Positions 27,719 through 36,691 of a DNA stretch of 64,000 bases are shown piece after piece. This DNA is from Bdellovibrio bacteriovorus (GTDB lineage Bacteria; Bdellovibrionota; Bdellovibrionia; Bdellovibrionales; Bdellovibrionaceae). A model generated the notes under the pieces. It did no database searches. It was given only the letters and a program-made list of their open reading frames with translations, and was not told the DNA's origin. Where the stretch lies: positions 1 through 64,000 of the forward strand of contig NZ_LUKF01000020.1 in the NCBI RefSeq assembly GCF_001592755.1. Reading direction: 5' to 3'. Every line of letters begins with the position of its first letter. Position 1 is the stretch's first letter. A program made the translations under genes and the position numbers.

Positions 27719-29422
27719 ATGTCTTCACTCAAAATTGGTGAAATCTTAGTTAAGCAGGGTCTGCTGCGCGCAGATCAGTTGTCGCTTGCAATTGAAGAAC
27801 AGAAAAAAGCCGGAAATAAACTGACGTCTGCCATCATTCAATTGGGTTTCCTTAAAGAAAATCAAATCCTTCGCGCCCTGGAAAAGCATTTTGCGGTTCC
27901 GGGTGTTGAGGTGAATACTTTTGAAATTGATCAGTCGGTTATCGCCCTTATTCCTAAAGACGTGTGCGAAAAGAACACGCTGATTCCCTTGCAGAAAGCG
28001 GGAACCACACTGGTGGTTGCGTTTGCCGATCCTTCCAATATCATCGTTAAAGAAGACTTACGTTTTATCACTCGCTGCCGTATTCAGGCCGTAGTGGGAA
28101 CGGAAAGTGCGATTGCTTCGGGTATTGAAAAATACTATGGCGGAAGCATTAGTACAAAGTCCTTAAACGTGATCGGCTCTGACGGCTTCGACGAAGAATT
28201 CAGTGTGAACAACCCCACAGCCGAAGTCATTGACCAGGATGGTGTGACTGATGATGCCCCTATCGTTAAGTTCGTGAATTCGATCTTAACTGATGCCATT
28301 CGTAAAAGAGTTTCCGATATTCACTTTGAACCCTATGAAAAGAAGTACCGCGTGCGTTTTCGTATCGACGGTAACTTGCAAGAAGCCACCGCACCTCCTG
28401 CGGGAACAGGCGCGGCGATTGCCTCCCGTATTAAAATCATGTCCAAGCTCGACATCGCCGAAAAACGCCGTCCTCAAGATGGTCGTTTGAAAGTTCGTAC
28501 TTCCAAAGGAAAAGAGATGGACTTCCGTGTCAGCGTCTTGCCAACACTTTGGGGTGAAAAAGTAGTTCTGCGTCTTTTGGATAAATCGAATTTGCAGCTC
28601 GACATGACGAAGCTGGGATTTGAAGAAGACGATTTGAAACTTTTTAAATCGCAAATCAACCTTCCTCAAGGCATGGTCTTGATCACAGGTCCCACGGGTT
28701 CCGGTAAAACCAACACGATCTATTCGGCTCTTTCAGAGTTGAATCAGCCGGATGTGAATATTTCCACTGCCGAAGATCCGGTCGAGTTCAACTTAGAAGG
28801 TATCAACCAGGTTCAAATGAACCCCGATATCGAATTGACCTTCGCCAGCGCCTTAAAATCTTTCCTGCGTCAGGACCCGGATATCGTTCTGGTGGGGGAG
28901 ATTCGTGACTTAGAAACTGCCGAAATCGCATTTAAAGCGGCATCAACGGGTCACTTGGTCGTAAGTACCTTGCATACCAATGATGCTCCTTCGACAGTGA
29001 TTCGTCTGACAGAAATGGGCGTGGCACCTTATATTATCACTTCCACAGTGAACCTTATCGTGGCTCAGCGTCTCGTGGGTAAAATCTGTGAATCTTGCAA
29101 AGCACCCGTGGAAGTTCCGGCCCAAATTCTTTTGAACTTGGGTGTGCCTCAGGCTGAGGTGGGTGATTACAAAGTTTTCCGCGGCAAAGGCTGTGCGAAC
29201 TGTAGTAACACAGGAATCAAAGGTCGTACGGCGATCTTTGAGCTTATGCACATGACCGAGAAGATGAAAGAGGCGATCCTTAAAGGCGCTTCCACAGGAC
29301 AGCTTCGTTATCTAGCACGTGAACAGGGAATGAGAACACTACGTCGAAGTGCCTTGTTAAAACTAAAGCGGGGCTTGACGACGATTGAAGAAGTACTCAA
29401 TGCATCAGTGAAGGACACATAA
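27719..29422 (+). CDS. pilB: Type IV pilus assembly ATPase PilB
   Basis: This 567-residue protein has an N-terminal GspE/PilB domain (1-160) and a secretion ATPase core. The core shows Walker A GPTGSGKT (324-331), Walker B VLVGEIRD, the His box HLVVSTLHTND and a C-terminal zinc tetracysteine site (CESC and CANC). All catalytic motifs are intact, so it should drive pilus extension through the PilC platform. The stop shares a base with the next start, making one operon with the pilT-like, pilC, pilS and pilR genes. Confidence 0.96.
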   Translation: MSSLKIGEILVKQGLLRADQLSLAIEEQKKAGNKLTSAIIQLGFLKENQILRALEKHFAVPGVEVNTFEIDQSVIALIPKDVCEKNTLIPLQKAGTTLVVAFADPSNIIVKEDLRFITRCRIQAVVGTESAIASGIEKYYGGSISTKSLNVIGSDGFDEEFSVNNPTAEVIDQDGVTDDAPIVKFVNSILTDAIRKRVSDIHFEPYEKKYRVRFRIDGNLQEATAPPAGTGAAIASRIKIMSKLDIAEKRRPQDGRLKVRTSKGKEMDFRVSVLPTLWGEKVVLRLLDKSNLQLDMTKLGFEEDDLKLFKSQINLPQGMVLITGPTGSGKTNTIYSALSELNQPDVNISTAEDPVEFNLEGINQVQMNPDIELTFASALKSFLRQDPDIVLVGEIRDLETAEIAFKAASTGHLVVSTLHTNDAPSTVIRLTEMGVAPYIITSTVNLIVAQRLVGKICESCKAPVEVPAQILLNLGVPQAEVGDYKVFRGKGCANCSNTGIKGRTAIFELMHMTEKMKEAILKGASTGQLRYLAREQGMRTLRRSALLKLKRGLTTIEEVLNASVKDT

Positions 29423-30465
29423 TGAGTTTGACGGAACTTCTTTTGCAGGCAAAAGCGAAAAAGGCTGAAGAGTTTTTATTTGTAGTGGGCAGTGAACCGC
29501 GTGTTCGGCTGTCTTCAGGGTGGACGAGTCTTCGCACTTCTCCTGCGCTGGTAACCGAATGGAATCTTCTGCAACAAAGTCTCTTGTCGAATCAGCAGAA
29601 GGCTGTTCTGGATACAACCGGCGTGGTTCAAGGCGAAGCCTCTTTTGAAAACGTGCGCATTGGTTTTTCCTTCTTCCAACAAGACACGACGATGAAAGCG
29701 GTCTTGGATATGGATTTAGATGGTGGACGTCAGGAAATTTCCCTGCCACCTTCTTTGATGGAAAGCTGCGCGCGCATGAAGGGCCTGGTTCTTCTTTCGG
29801 GTCCCGGTGAAGCCGGGCAGGTGTGGGCTTTGCATAAAATTCTGCAAAAGCTCAGTGAAGAAAAAGCCTTCGTGGGCGTTGTTTTTTCTCGCAAAGCCTT
29901 TCCACAAGTGAAAGAAGCGAAGGCTTGTTATCTTTATCACAACGGCGATTTTTCGAAACCCGAAGAGCGCGAAAGCCTGATGGCGGGCGTGGATATGGTG
30001 GTCTTTGAGGGATTCGCCGATGATGAGTCGTTACTTGAAGCCATGACATTGGCAGAACGTGGTCTTTTCGTTATTTACTCGATGAAAGCACCATCCCTGA
30101 CGAATGCTCTTCGTCGTTCTTTGTCCGTCCTTGGCGAAAAATTCGGTGAGCATGGCGCGCCACGCTTTTCTGAGATCTTAAGCCTGGCGGCGGGACAATA
30201 CGCCGTCAGTGGACTTGCCGGGGCCAAAGTTTTTGCTCACGAGGTTTTACTTATGAAACCTCAGGTGCGCAGCCTCATTGAAGCGGAGGACCTGAAGGGC
30301 TTAGACTCTTTGATGAATCACGCGCAAGAAAATTCCGGCATTTTGACTTTGAATCAGTCATTGCTTCAGCATCTTATTCGTCGTCGTGTAGACCTTAAAA
30401 CAGCATTTGAAGTTTCTCGTGATCCCGACAATCTTGATCAGCTCTTGAAGAAGGTAGGTATCTAA
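29422..30465 (+). CDS. PilT-family protein with lost ATPase motifs
   Basis: The 347-residue protein aligns along its length with the PilT retraction ATPase and sits where pilT often does, between pilB and pilC. The Walker A has become SGPGEAGQVW (about 126-135), without the Lys and Ser/Thr. The Asp box is not recognisable, Walker B is MVVFEGFAD, and the His-box position reads LFVIYSMKA. The C-terminal AHEVLLMKPQVRSLIE keeps the PilT layout (AHEIM...AIRNLIRE) in altered form. It can hardly hydrolyse ATP and may regulate or scaffold PilB or a true PilT elsewhere. There is no sign of gene decay. Confidence 0.85.
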   Translation: MSLTELLLQAKAKKAEEFLFVVGSEPRVRLSSGWTSLRTSPALVTEWNLLQQSLLSNQQKAVLDTTGVVQGEASFENVRIGFSFFQQDTTMKAVLDMDLDGGRQEISLPPSLMESCARMKGLVLLSGPGEAGQVWALHKILQKLSEEKAFVGVVFSRKAFPQVKEAKACYLYHNGDFSKPEERESLMAGVDMVVFEGFADDESLLEAMTLAERGLFVIYSMKAPSLTNALRRSLSVLGEKFGEHGAPRFSEILSLAAGQYAVSGLAGAKVFAHEVLLMKPQVRSLIEAEDLKGLDSLMNHAQENSGILTLNQSLLQHLIRRRVDLKTAFEVSRDPDNLDQLLKKVGI

Positions 30466-30466
30466 G

Positions 30467-31687
30467 ATGGCAAAGTTTCAATACCAAGCAAAAAACGCCT
30501 CGGGCCAAGTGGTTCAAGGTGAACTCGAAGCCGCCAATCAACAAGAGGCGATCATTCGTTTAAGAGCGCAGCAGCTATTGCCTGTTCGTGTCGTGCAATT
30601 TGGTGGGGCTCGCGCCGCTGCGGGAAAAAACAGCACCGGACTTTTTGCTCCGCGTGTGAATGGTAAAGACCTTCAAGTCTTCACTCGTCAATTTGCAACT
30701 TTGATCAACGCCGGTATTCCGGTGGTGGACTCTCTGAAAATCCTCTCGGAAGGTTTGCGTCCGGGTCTTTTAAAAGAGGCTTCTGCTCAAGTAAAAACTT
30801 CGATCGAAGGCGGTCGTCGTTTGGCCGATTCGATGGCGCAAGTGCCCAATGTGTTTGATAAACTTTATGTGAATATGATCCAGGCAGGGGAAGAAGCCGG
30901 TATCTTGGATAGCATTCTTCAACGTCTTGCTAGCTATATGGAAAAGTCTGAAAAACTAAAAGCGCAAGTTAAAGGCGCCTTGGTTTACCCGATGGTCATC
31001 ATCGTTGTTGCGATGATTGTTATCGCCGGTATCTTGGTCTTCATTATTCCGAAATTTATGGAGTTCTTTGCTTCTTCAGGAAAAGAACCACCTGCACTGA
31101 CTCAAATGGTGGTGAACTTAAGTAATTCAATGATTAACAACTGGTACGTGTACTTAGTTGTGCTGATCGTGGGCCCTTTTGTGTTTGCGCAATGGATTCG
31201 CACGGACGCAGGTAAAGATGCTTTTGATCGCTTCATCATGAAAGCGCCGGTGTTTGGTGAAGTGGTGCAAAAATCGGCGATCGCTCGTCTAACACGCACA
31301 CTTTCTACTTTGTTGTCTTCGGGTGTGGGTCTGATTGAGGCCATTGATATTTCTTCTAAAACTGCGGGAAACATCGTTATTGAGCAGTCTTTGCTTCGCT
31401 GTAAAGAGTCGGTGACTCAAGGTCGTACATTTGCAGCACCTCTTGGAAAAGAGAAAGCCTTTCCTGAAATGGTTGTGCAAATGATCTCGATCGGTGAACA
31501 GTCGGGTACTTTGGATATCATGCTGGGTAAGATTGCCGACTTCTATGAAGATGAAGTTGAAACAGCGGTTAAAGCCATGACGTCACTTCTTGAGCCTCTT
31601 TTGATGGTTGTTTTGGGTGGTATTATCGCCGTTCTTGTTGTTGCGATGTATCTTCCGATCTTCAATATGGCGGATGTGGTTCAATAG
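30467..31687 (+). CDS. pilC: Type IV pilus inner-membrane platform PilC
   Basis: This 406-residue protein has two GspF/PilC cytoplasmic helical domains (about 70-190 and 270-390) and three membrane segments (about 170-195, 222-242, 375-400). Motifs such as FTRQFATLINAGIPVVDSL and GEQSGTLD are typical. PilC couples PilB to pilin polymerisation. It begins one base after the preceding stop. Confidence 0.95.
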   Translation: MAKFQYQAKNASGQVVQGELEAANQQEAIIRLRAQQLLPVRVVQFGGARAAAGKNSTGLFAPRVNGKDLQVFTRQFATLINAGIPVVDSLKILSEGLRPGLLKEASAQVKTSIEGGRRLADSMAQVPNVFDKLYVNMIQAGEEAGILDSILQRLASYMEKSEKLKAQVKGALVYPMVIIVVAMIVIAGILVFIIPKFMEFFASSGKEPPALTQMVVNLSNSMINNWYVYLVVLIVGPFVFAQWIRTDAGKDAFDRFIMKAPVFGEVVQKSAIARLTRTLSTLLSSGVGLIEAIDISSKTAGNIVIEQSLLRCKESVTQGRTFAAPLGKEKAFPEMVVQMISIGEQSGTLDIMLGKIADFYEDEVETAVKAMTSLLEPLLMVVLGGIIAVLVVAMYLPIFNMADVVQ

Positions 31688-33265
31688 ATGCGCTTAAGTT
31701 TTGCTTTGCAGAACAATAAAGAACAAGGACTGATGGTGGAGTTTGGCCGCCTCAGTCTTTTTGTTCTTATACTTGTTATCAGTGTTATTTCCAGCATCGT
31801 TCAAGAAGGGTTCGTGAATTGGTCCATCTTAGGGCCGTTCTATTCTATTTTGACCGTGGCACTGGGGCTTCATCTGATTTGGTTTTCATTCTGGGACCAA
31901 TTGCTGCAACGTCCGCTTCTGTTGTTTTTAGGTTTTGTCGTAGATTCGCTTCTGATTTCGCTTTTGATTTATCATTCGGGAATCAGTCAGTCTTTGTTTT
32001 TATTTTTACACTTAGTAAACATCTTATTGGCAGGTATCGCGTGTCGTGGTGTCGGCGCCGTGACCCTGGCTCTTTTTACGAGCATCTTTTTTTCCGGTGC
32101 GGCTTTGTTTTCGCCAGAAATGAAGGCCCTTAACTTCTTCTTTCTTTTGGCTTTGAATAACATCGCTTTCTTTTCAGTAGCGGGATTGTCGGGCTATCTA
32201 AGCGAACAGCTGCAATTTGTCGGCAGCGAACTTAAGAAAACCGGTCAAAGTCTGCGCTCTGCCCAGGAACTTAATGAGGTCTTGGTTGAAAACATTCCGA
32301 CGGGAATGGTCTCGTTCACGGAAAGTGGAGAGATCGTTAAGGCAAACTCTTCGGCTTTAGAAATTCTGGGAATGGCGGATGTGTCTTCCACAAATTTCTA
32401 TCAGCTTTTTCCCGATTTAGATAAGACAGAGGCTTTGGTTAAAAAAGACGTGAAGTACGCTCCTTCCGCAGAGGCTCAAGCTAAAATCCTGGGGCTGACG
32501 GTTTCAAAAATCTATAGCCCTGAACTTCAGTCCCATCTTTCGATCGCGCTTTTTGATGACTTAACTAAAATTCGTCAGTTGGAATACAATGCCCGTCAGA
32601 ATGAAAAACTGGCGGCGGTGGGTGGACTGGCGGCGGGGATTGCCCATGAAATTCGCAATCCATTGGCCGGTATCAGCGGCAGTATTGAAATGCTCACTCA
32701 AACCGTGACCAATGAAGATGATCGAAAATTGATGAAGATTGTTCTTCGCGAAATTGATCGTCTTAATAACTTGATCACCGAGTTCTTAGACTATGCTCGT
32801 CCTGAAACACCTCCCACAGATCCGGTGGATCTGTCTTCACTTGTGACGGAAGTGTTGGACTCTATGCGCTCTAACAACCAAGTGCGCGCAGATGTAGAAC
32901 AAGTCAGACAGTACGACGCCGGTTTAAAAATCCTAGGTCGTCGTGATAAATTGAAACAGGCTTTTTTAAATATCATTATCAACTCATACCAAGCGATGAA
33001 TGAAAGTCCACAGCCGAAAATTTCCGTTCAAGCCGTGACGAAAGGCAATGAAGTGGAAGTGCGCATTCGTGATGCCGGTTGCGGAATGAGCGAAGCGACG
33101 AAGAAGAAAATGTTTGAACCTTTCCACACAACGAAGCCGAAGGGCACGGGCCTAGGTCTAGCTGTGACTCATAAGATTTTGGAAGGGCATGGAGCACAAG
33201 TCTTTGTCGAGAGCGAAGTCGGCGTAGGTACTGAGTTTATTTTGACTTTTCCCAAAGCAAACTGA
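31688..33265 (+). CDS. pilS: PilS-type sensor histidine kinase
   Basis: The 525-residue protein has six hydrophobic segments in the first 175 residues, a PAS domain (about 200-300), the HisKA box AGIAHEIRNPLAG and a HATPase with DAGCGM and GTGLGLAVT. This is the PilS layout; in Pseudomonas PilS monitors pilin in the membrane and phosphorylates PilR. It follows pilC directly and is 36 bp from pilR. Confidence 0.92.
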   Translation: MRLSFALQNNKEQGLMVEFGRLSLFVLILVISVISSIVQEGFVNWSILGPFYSILTVALGLHLIWFSFWDQLLQRPLLLFLGFVVDSLLISLLIYHSGISQSLFLFLHLVNILLAGIACRGVGAVTLALFTSIFFSGAALFSPEMKALNFFFLLALNNIAFFSVAGLSGYLSEQLQFVGSELKKTGQSLRSAQELNEVLVENIPTGMVSFTESGEIVKANSSALEILGMADVSSTNFYQLFPDLDKTEALVKKDVKYAPSAEAQAKILGLTVSKIYSPELQSHLSIALFDDLTKIRQLEYNARQNEKLAAVGGLAAGIAHEIRNPLAGISGSIEMLTQTVTNEDDRKLMKIVLREIDRLNNLITEFLDYARPETPPTDPVDLSSLVTEVLDSMRSNNQVRADVEQVRQYDAGLKILGRRDKLKQAFLNIIINSYQAMNESPQPKISVQAVTKGNEVEVRIRDAGCGMSEATKKKMFEPFHTTKPKGTGLGLAVTHKILEGHGAQVFVESEVGVGTEFILTFPKAN

Positions 33266-33301
33266 GAGAATAAATAGAACACAGGACGTGGGAGCGTATA
33301 C

Positions 33302-34708
33302 ATGAAGTCGAGAATTCTTGTTGTCGATGACGAAGAATCCATTCGCGAGTTTTTAGAGATCATGCTTAAAAAAGAAGGCTATGAAGTGACTTTGGCTGAG
33401 GATGGCCAAAAAGCGAAAGACCTTCTTACGAAAAAAACTTTCGATATGATCATTTCGGATCTACAGATGCCGCATGTGACGGGCATCGAGCTTCTTAAAC
33501 ACGTCAAAGAATCTTACCCTGACACTGTCTTCATGTTGATCACAGCTTTCGGTACAACGGAAACTGCGGTTGAAGCCATGAAAATGGGCGCCTACGATTA
33601 TTTGACGAAGCCGTTTAAGATTGATGAAGTTCGTTTGAACATTCAAAACGCTTTGCGCTCTCGAAACTTAGAAGTCGAAAATAGATCTCTTAAAAAAGAA
33701 CTTGTTAAAGAATACTCTTTCCAAAACATGGTCGGAAATTCTCCGGCAATGCACGCGATTTACGATATGGTGAAGCGCGTATCTCAAACGCCCACAAACG
33801 TTTTGATCACCGGGGAGTCAGGAACAGGTAAAGAGGTCGTTGCTAAAGCGATTCACTATAACGGTCCACTGAAAGACCGTCCGTTCGTGACTGTGAACTG
33901 CGGTGCCATTCCTGAAAACTTGATGGAATCCGAAATGTTCGGTCATAAAAAAGGCTCTTTCACGGGCGCAGTTTCCGATAAAGCCGGTCTTTTTGAAGTG
34001 GCTGATACCGGAACTTTGTTCCTGGATGAAGTCGGTGAGTTGCCGTTGACGATTCAAGTAAAACTTCTTCGTGCGATTCAAGAGCGTGTGATCCGCCGCG
34101 TGGGCGCGACGGAAGATATGAAAGTCGAAGTGCGTATCATCGCTGCGACAAATAGAAATCTTGAAGAGATGGTTCAAAAAGGAACTTTCCGTCAAGATTT
34201 GTTCTATCGTTTGAATGTCATCAATATCAAAACTCCGGGCCTTCGCGAGCGTCGTGAAGACGTGCCTTTGCTCGCAAATCACTTCCTTAAAAAGTACAAT
34301 GAGCGCTTAGGTAAGAACATCGGCGCGATCAGTGCTGAAGCGATGGAGATCTTAAAGAAGTACGACTATCCAGGTAACGTGCGTGAGCTTGAAAACTTGA
34401 TCGAGCGCACCGTGGCTTTAGAGGGTGGCGCAACCATCCTTCCTGAGTCTTTACCGCCAATGGTGAACACAGCTTCAGGTCGTAAGATGGCTTCATCCAA
34501 CGAAATCGAAATCGGGGATGATGGTGTTGATCTTGATAAGGTGATGGGCCAAATCGAAAAAGAACTTCTGGTGAAAGCTATTCACGCTGCCGGCGGAGTG
34601 AAAAAGAGAGCTGCCAAGCTTCTTCATATTTCATTCCGATCTATGCGATATCGCATAGAAAAATACAACCTTGGTGTTGTCGGTGATGATGAATTGGATG
34701 ATGAATAA
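33302..34708 (+). CDS. pilR: PilR-type sigma-54 response regulator
   Basis: The 468-residue NtrC-family regulator has a receiver domain (phospho-Asp in MIISDLQMPH) and an AAA+ domain with GESGTGKE. Its sigma-54 loop reads GSFTGA rather than GAFTGA. A C-terminal Fis-type helix-turn-helix (HISFRSMRYRIEKY) completes it. With PilS it likely controls pilin genes, none of which are in the window. A strong terminator follows. Confidence 0.93.
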   Translation: MKSRILVVDDEESIREFLEIMLKKEGYEVTLAEDGQKAKDLLTKKTFDMIISDLQMPHVTGIELLKHVKESYPDTVFMLITAFGTTETAVEAMKMGAYDYLTKPFKIDEVRLNIQNALRSRNLEVENRSLKKELVKEYSFQNMVGNSPAMHAIYDMVKRVSQTPTNVLITGESGTGKEVVAKAIHYNGPLKDRPFVTVNCGAIPENLMESEMFGHKKGSFTGAVSDKAGLFEVADTGTLFLDEVGELPLTIQVKLLRAIQERVIRRVGATEDMKVEVRIIAATNRNLEEMVQKGTFRQDLFYRLNVINIKTPGLRERREDVPLLANHFLKKYNERLGKNIGAISAEAMEILKKYDYPGNVRELENLIERTVALEGGATILPESLPPMVNTASGRKMASSNEIEIGDDGVDLDKVMGQIEKELLVKAIHAAGGVKKRAAKLLHISFRSMRYRIEKYNLGVVGDDELDDE

Positions 34709-34723
34709 AAAAATAAATTGAAA

Positions 34724-34758
34724 CTAAAAAAAGGGAGCCGAAAAGCTCCCTTTTTATT
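34724..34758 (+). terminator. Terminator of the pil operon
   Basis: GGGAGC (34733-34738) pairs with GCTCCC (34745-34750), with an A run before and TTTTTATTT after the stem. Confidence 0.92.
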
Positions 34759-34854
34759 TCTGTAGACGCTGTCCGACAAAGGACTGGTTTCAATACGTTT
34801 TCACTTGAGACTCCGTGCGGGCAATGTTCTTCTTAGAGCTGTTTGGAGGCCTGT

Positions 34855-35283
34855 ATGTCTAATGAAAATCAAAAAGTTGTCGCTTTACTGAATGAAATTA
34901 TCGAGATGGAAATTTCCGGCGTAGTACGCTATCTGCACTATGCATTGATGATCAAAGGACCTAACCGTATTCCAATTGTAAAGTGGTTCCATGACCAAGC
35001 TAACGAAGGCTACCAACACGCTTCTATGGTTGGCGAAAAGATCACGGCCTTGGGTGGTCATCCTTCTTTGAAGGTGTCCCCAGTTCCAGAAACTAAAACT
35101 CACAAGGTTTTGGATATCTTGAAAGAAAGCTTGGATTTCGAACAAAGCGCTTTGGCGAAATATAAAGAAGTCCTAAAACACTGCGCCGACGACGTGGCCC
35201 TAGAAGAGATGATTCGCGGCATGATCCGTCTTGAAACCGAGCACATCGAAGAAGTGGTGAAGATGCTCGATGTAAATACTTAA
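34855..35283 (+). CDS. Ferritin-like/bacterioferritin-type protein
   Basis: The 142-residue four-helix protein has GGAGG (34845-34849) six bases before ATG 34855. Helix 1 carries EIIEMEISGVVRYLHYA, helix 2 ANEGYQHASMVGEKI, helix 3 LDFEQSALAKYKE and helix 4 RLETEHIEEV. That matches the metal-binding Glu/His pattern of ferritin-like proteins, though the Glu usually three positions before the helix-2 His is Gly here. It probably stores iron or detoxifies peroxide. It forms a single-gene unit between two terminators. Confidence 0.82.
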   Translation: MSNENQKVVALLNEIIEMEISGVVRYLHYALMIKGPNRIPIVKWFHDQANEGYQHASMVGEKITALGGHPSLKVSPVPETKTHKVLDILKESLDFEQSALAKYKEVLKHCADDVALEEMIRGMIRLETEHIEEVVKMLDVNT

Positions 35284-35304
35284 TCTAAAGATTTAAATAC
35301 ATAA

Positions 35305-35340
35305 TAAAAAAGGCGGATGAATCATCCGCCTTTTTTATTT
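35305..35340. terminator. Bidirectional terminator
   Basis: GGCGGATGA (35312-35320) and TCATCCGCC (35322-35330) are flanked by an A run on the left and a T run on the right. It serves both the ferritin-like gene and the convergent minus-strand gene. Confidence 0.93.
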
Positions 35341-35731
35341 ATTTGCACTTTAAAGCGACGATAAACTCGTCAGCGTAAGAATAAAGAATGTCTTCTTCAC
35401 CGATATACTCAGGTCGGCCCATCATCATTCCGACAAGAAGTTCTCGCGGTAAATAACGAAGCTTCACGAAGTCCGTCAGGTCTTTGCCTTCGATAAGAAT
35501 GGTGGTTTTTTGTTTGCCAAAGATTTTAAGCTTCCCTTCTTTCGGGTTGCTAAGATCTGAATAGCGCTGCAACTTCTTATCTTCCAAAGTTGCTTGGATA
35601 TCTTTACCCACTTGTTCGAACTTAAAAAGATGGGTGTTGGTGATAGCCTCGCAGCTTTTAACTGGAAGTGTGTCCGCTAGGGTCGACAGGGATGTCAGAA
35701 CAATCGCGCAGATGGCGAAGATGTATTTCAT
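35339..35731 (-). CDS. Small secreted protein, unknown function
   Basis: The 130-residue precursor has a clear signal peptide (MKYIFAICAIVLTSLSTLA), leaving about 110 residues. Two Cys, one near the new N-terminus and one at the penultimate position, could form a disulfide. No family was recognised. GGAGG lies just before the ATG. It is probably periplasmic. Confidence 0.7.
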   Translation of the reverse strand: MKYIFAICAIVLTSLSTLADTLPVKSCEAITNTHLFKFEQVGKDIQATLEDKKLQRYSDLSNPKEGKLKIFGKQKTTILIEGKDLTDFVKLRYLPRELLVGMMMGRPEYIGEEDILYSYADEFIVALKCK

Positions 35732-35845
35732 AGAACCTCCGATATGCGAAAGTTCTAACAGAGAAATAGAACGGCTTTTAAATTAACAAACGGTCATGAA
35801 GGCCTAGTAACAGACGAAATTCCATTTTGCCTGACCTCAGAATAG

Positions 35846-35878
35846 AAAAAGGCGCTGGTAAGACAGCGCCTTTTTTTT
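35846..35878. terminator. Bidirectional terminator
   Basis: GGCGCTG (35851-35857) and CAGCGCC (35864-35870) are flanked by A5 and T8. It ends the minus-strand gene at 35897-36289. Confidence 0.92.
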
Positions 35879-35896
35879 ATGTGAATTTTATCGTGA

Positions 35897-36289
35897 CTAA
35901 AGAGTCGTGAAGACCGCGCCGAAGTCAGTGAAGACGGCGATAGTGCCATCTTCATAAGTCACCGTAGCGCTGCTGCTATAAGGGCGGTTTTTCTGACCAC
36001 GAACAACGGCACTGATACGGCCTTCTTCATTTTCTAAAGTCAGTTGTTCTGCCGTGTAAAGTGGGTTGATGCCACCATTGATTTTTGCACGCTGAACGAT
36101 TTCGTAAACTTCAGTTCCGTGTGCCGAAGAAAGAGAGGCGTAAGCTGTTGTAAAACCCACGCGGCGACCGAAGCAGAAAGTTTGAATTTCATTGTAACCG
36201 CAAACAGAAGGAACGAATGTTCCCACAGGTTTTAGTTCTGCCATTGCAGTTGATCCGAACAAAGCGACAAAAAGAACCAATGCTTTCAT
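35897..36289 (-). CDS. Small secreted protein, unknown function
   Basis: The 130-residue precursor carries a signal peptide (ALVLFVALFGSTAMA) and a beta-rich mature part with two Cys (CGYNEIQTFC). It was not recognised as a known family. AGGAGA precedes the ATG. The size and arrangement resemble the neighbouring secreted gene, but the sequences do not align. Confidence 0.7.
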   Translation of the reverse strand: MKALVLFVALFGSTAMAELKPVGTFVPSVCGYNEIQTFCFGRRVGFTTAYASLSSAHGTEVYEIVQRAKINGGINPLYTAEQLTLENEEGRISAVVRGQKNRPYSSSATVTYEDGTIAVFTDFGAVFTTL

Positions 36290-36461
36290 GTAAACATCTC
36301 CTAAGAATGATTTTTTATTTTAATGTTGATGTGTCTGTGCCAAAACCATGCCTGCTCATAAATAGCTTATGAGTCTTGAGCCTCATCCACAGGAAAAATC
36401 TATCTTAGGCAGTTCCAAAACGGATTCAATGTCTTCCTATTGCATTGCAAGAGTTTAACGA

Positions 36462-36569
36462 CTATGTGCAACCACGAATGAGGAATAACACAATCAAAAC
36501 GGGAACGGGAATGCCGATAGCCCAAAGAAGAATCCAACCAATTTTGCCTGACTGATTCTTGAGATCCAT
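36462..36569 (-). CDS. 35-residue single-span membrane protein
   Basis: ATG 36569 is preceded by AGAGGGG. The peptide begins MDLKNQSGKIGW and continues with one hydrophobic span containing IGIPVPVLIVLFL, ending RGCT. The charge pattern predicts one membrane helix. Similar short GW...GIPIP...LFL...RGC peptides occur in other bacteria as uncharacterised proteins (recalled, not searched). It is too short for usual gene callers. Confidence 0.65.
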   Translation of the reverse strand: MDLKNQSGKIGWILLWAIGIPVPVLIVLFLIRGCT

Positions 36570-36649
36570 AATTGCCCCTCTTGTTAAGTCAGTAAGTGGC
36601 AAGAGTCCTCAAAAGCTTGAAGACTTTGCCTATTCTTTTATAAGGAGCA
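36570..36649. other. Short spacer
   Basis: Nothing beyond the leader of the 35-residue gene is seen here. On the far side of that gene, 36290-36461 holds a small inverted repeat (CTCATAA at 36355-36361, TTATGAG at 36367-36373) and no ORF I can support. Confidence 0.4.
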
Positions 36650-36678
36650 AAAACAAAGCCACAGAATATGGCTTTGCA
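36650..36678 (-). terminator. Terminator of the M1 peptidase gene
   Basis: AAAGCCA (36655-36661) pairs with TGGCTTT (36669-36675). On the minus strand the stem is followed by GTTTTTG. Confidence 0.75.
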
Positions 36679-36691
36679 TCAAACTGATGAA

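Noticed and set aside
36355-36373. Inverted repeat CTCATAA/TTATGAG as an operator
   Set aside because: Short, AT-rich and single; no promoter element could be placed relative to it.
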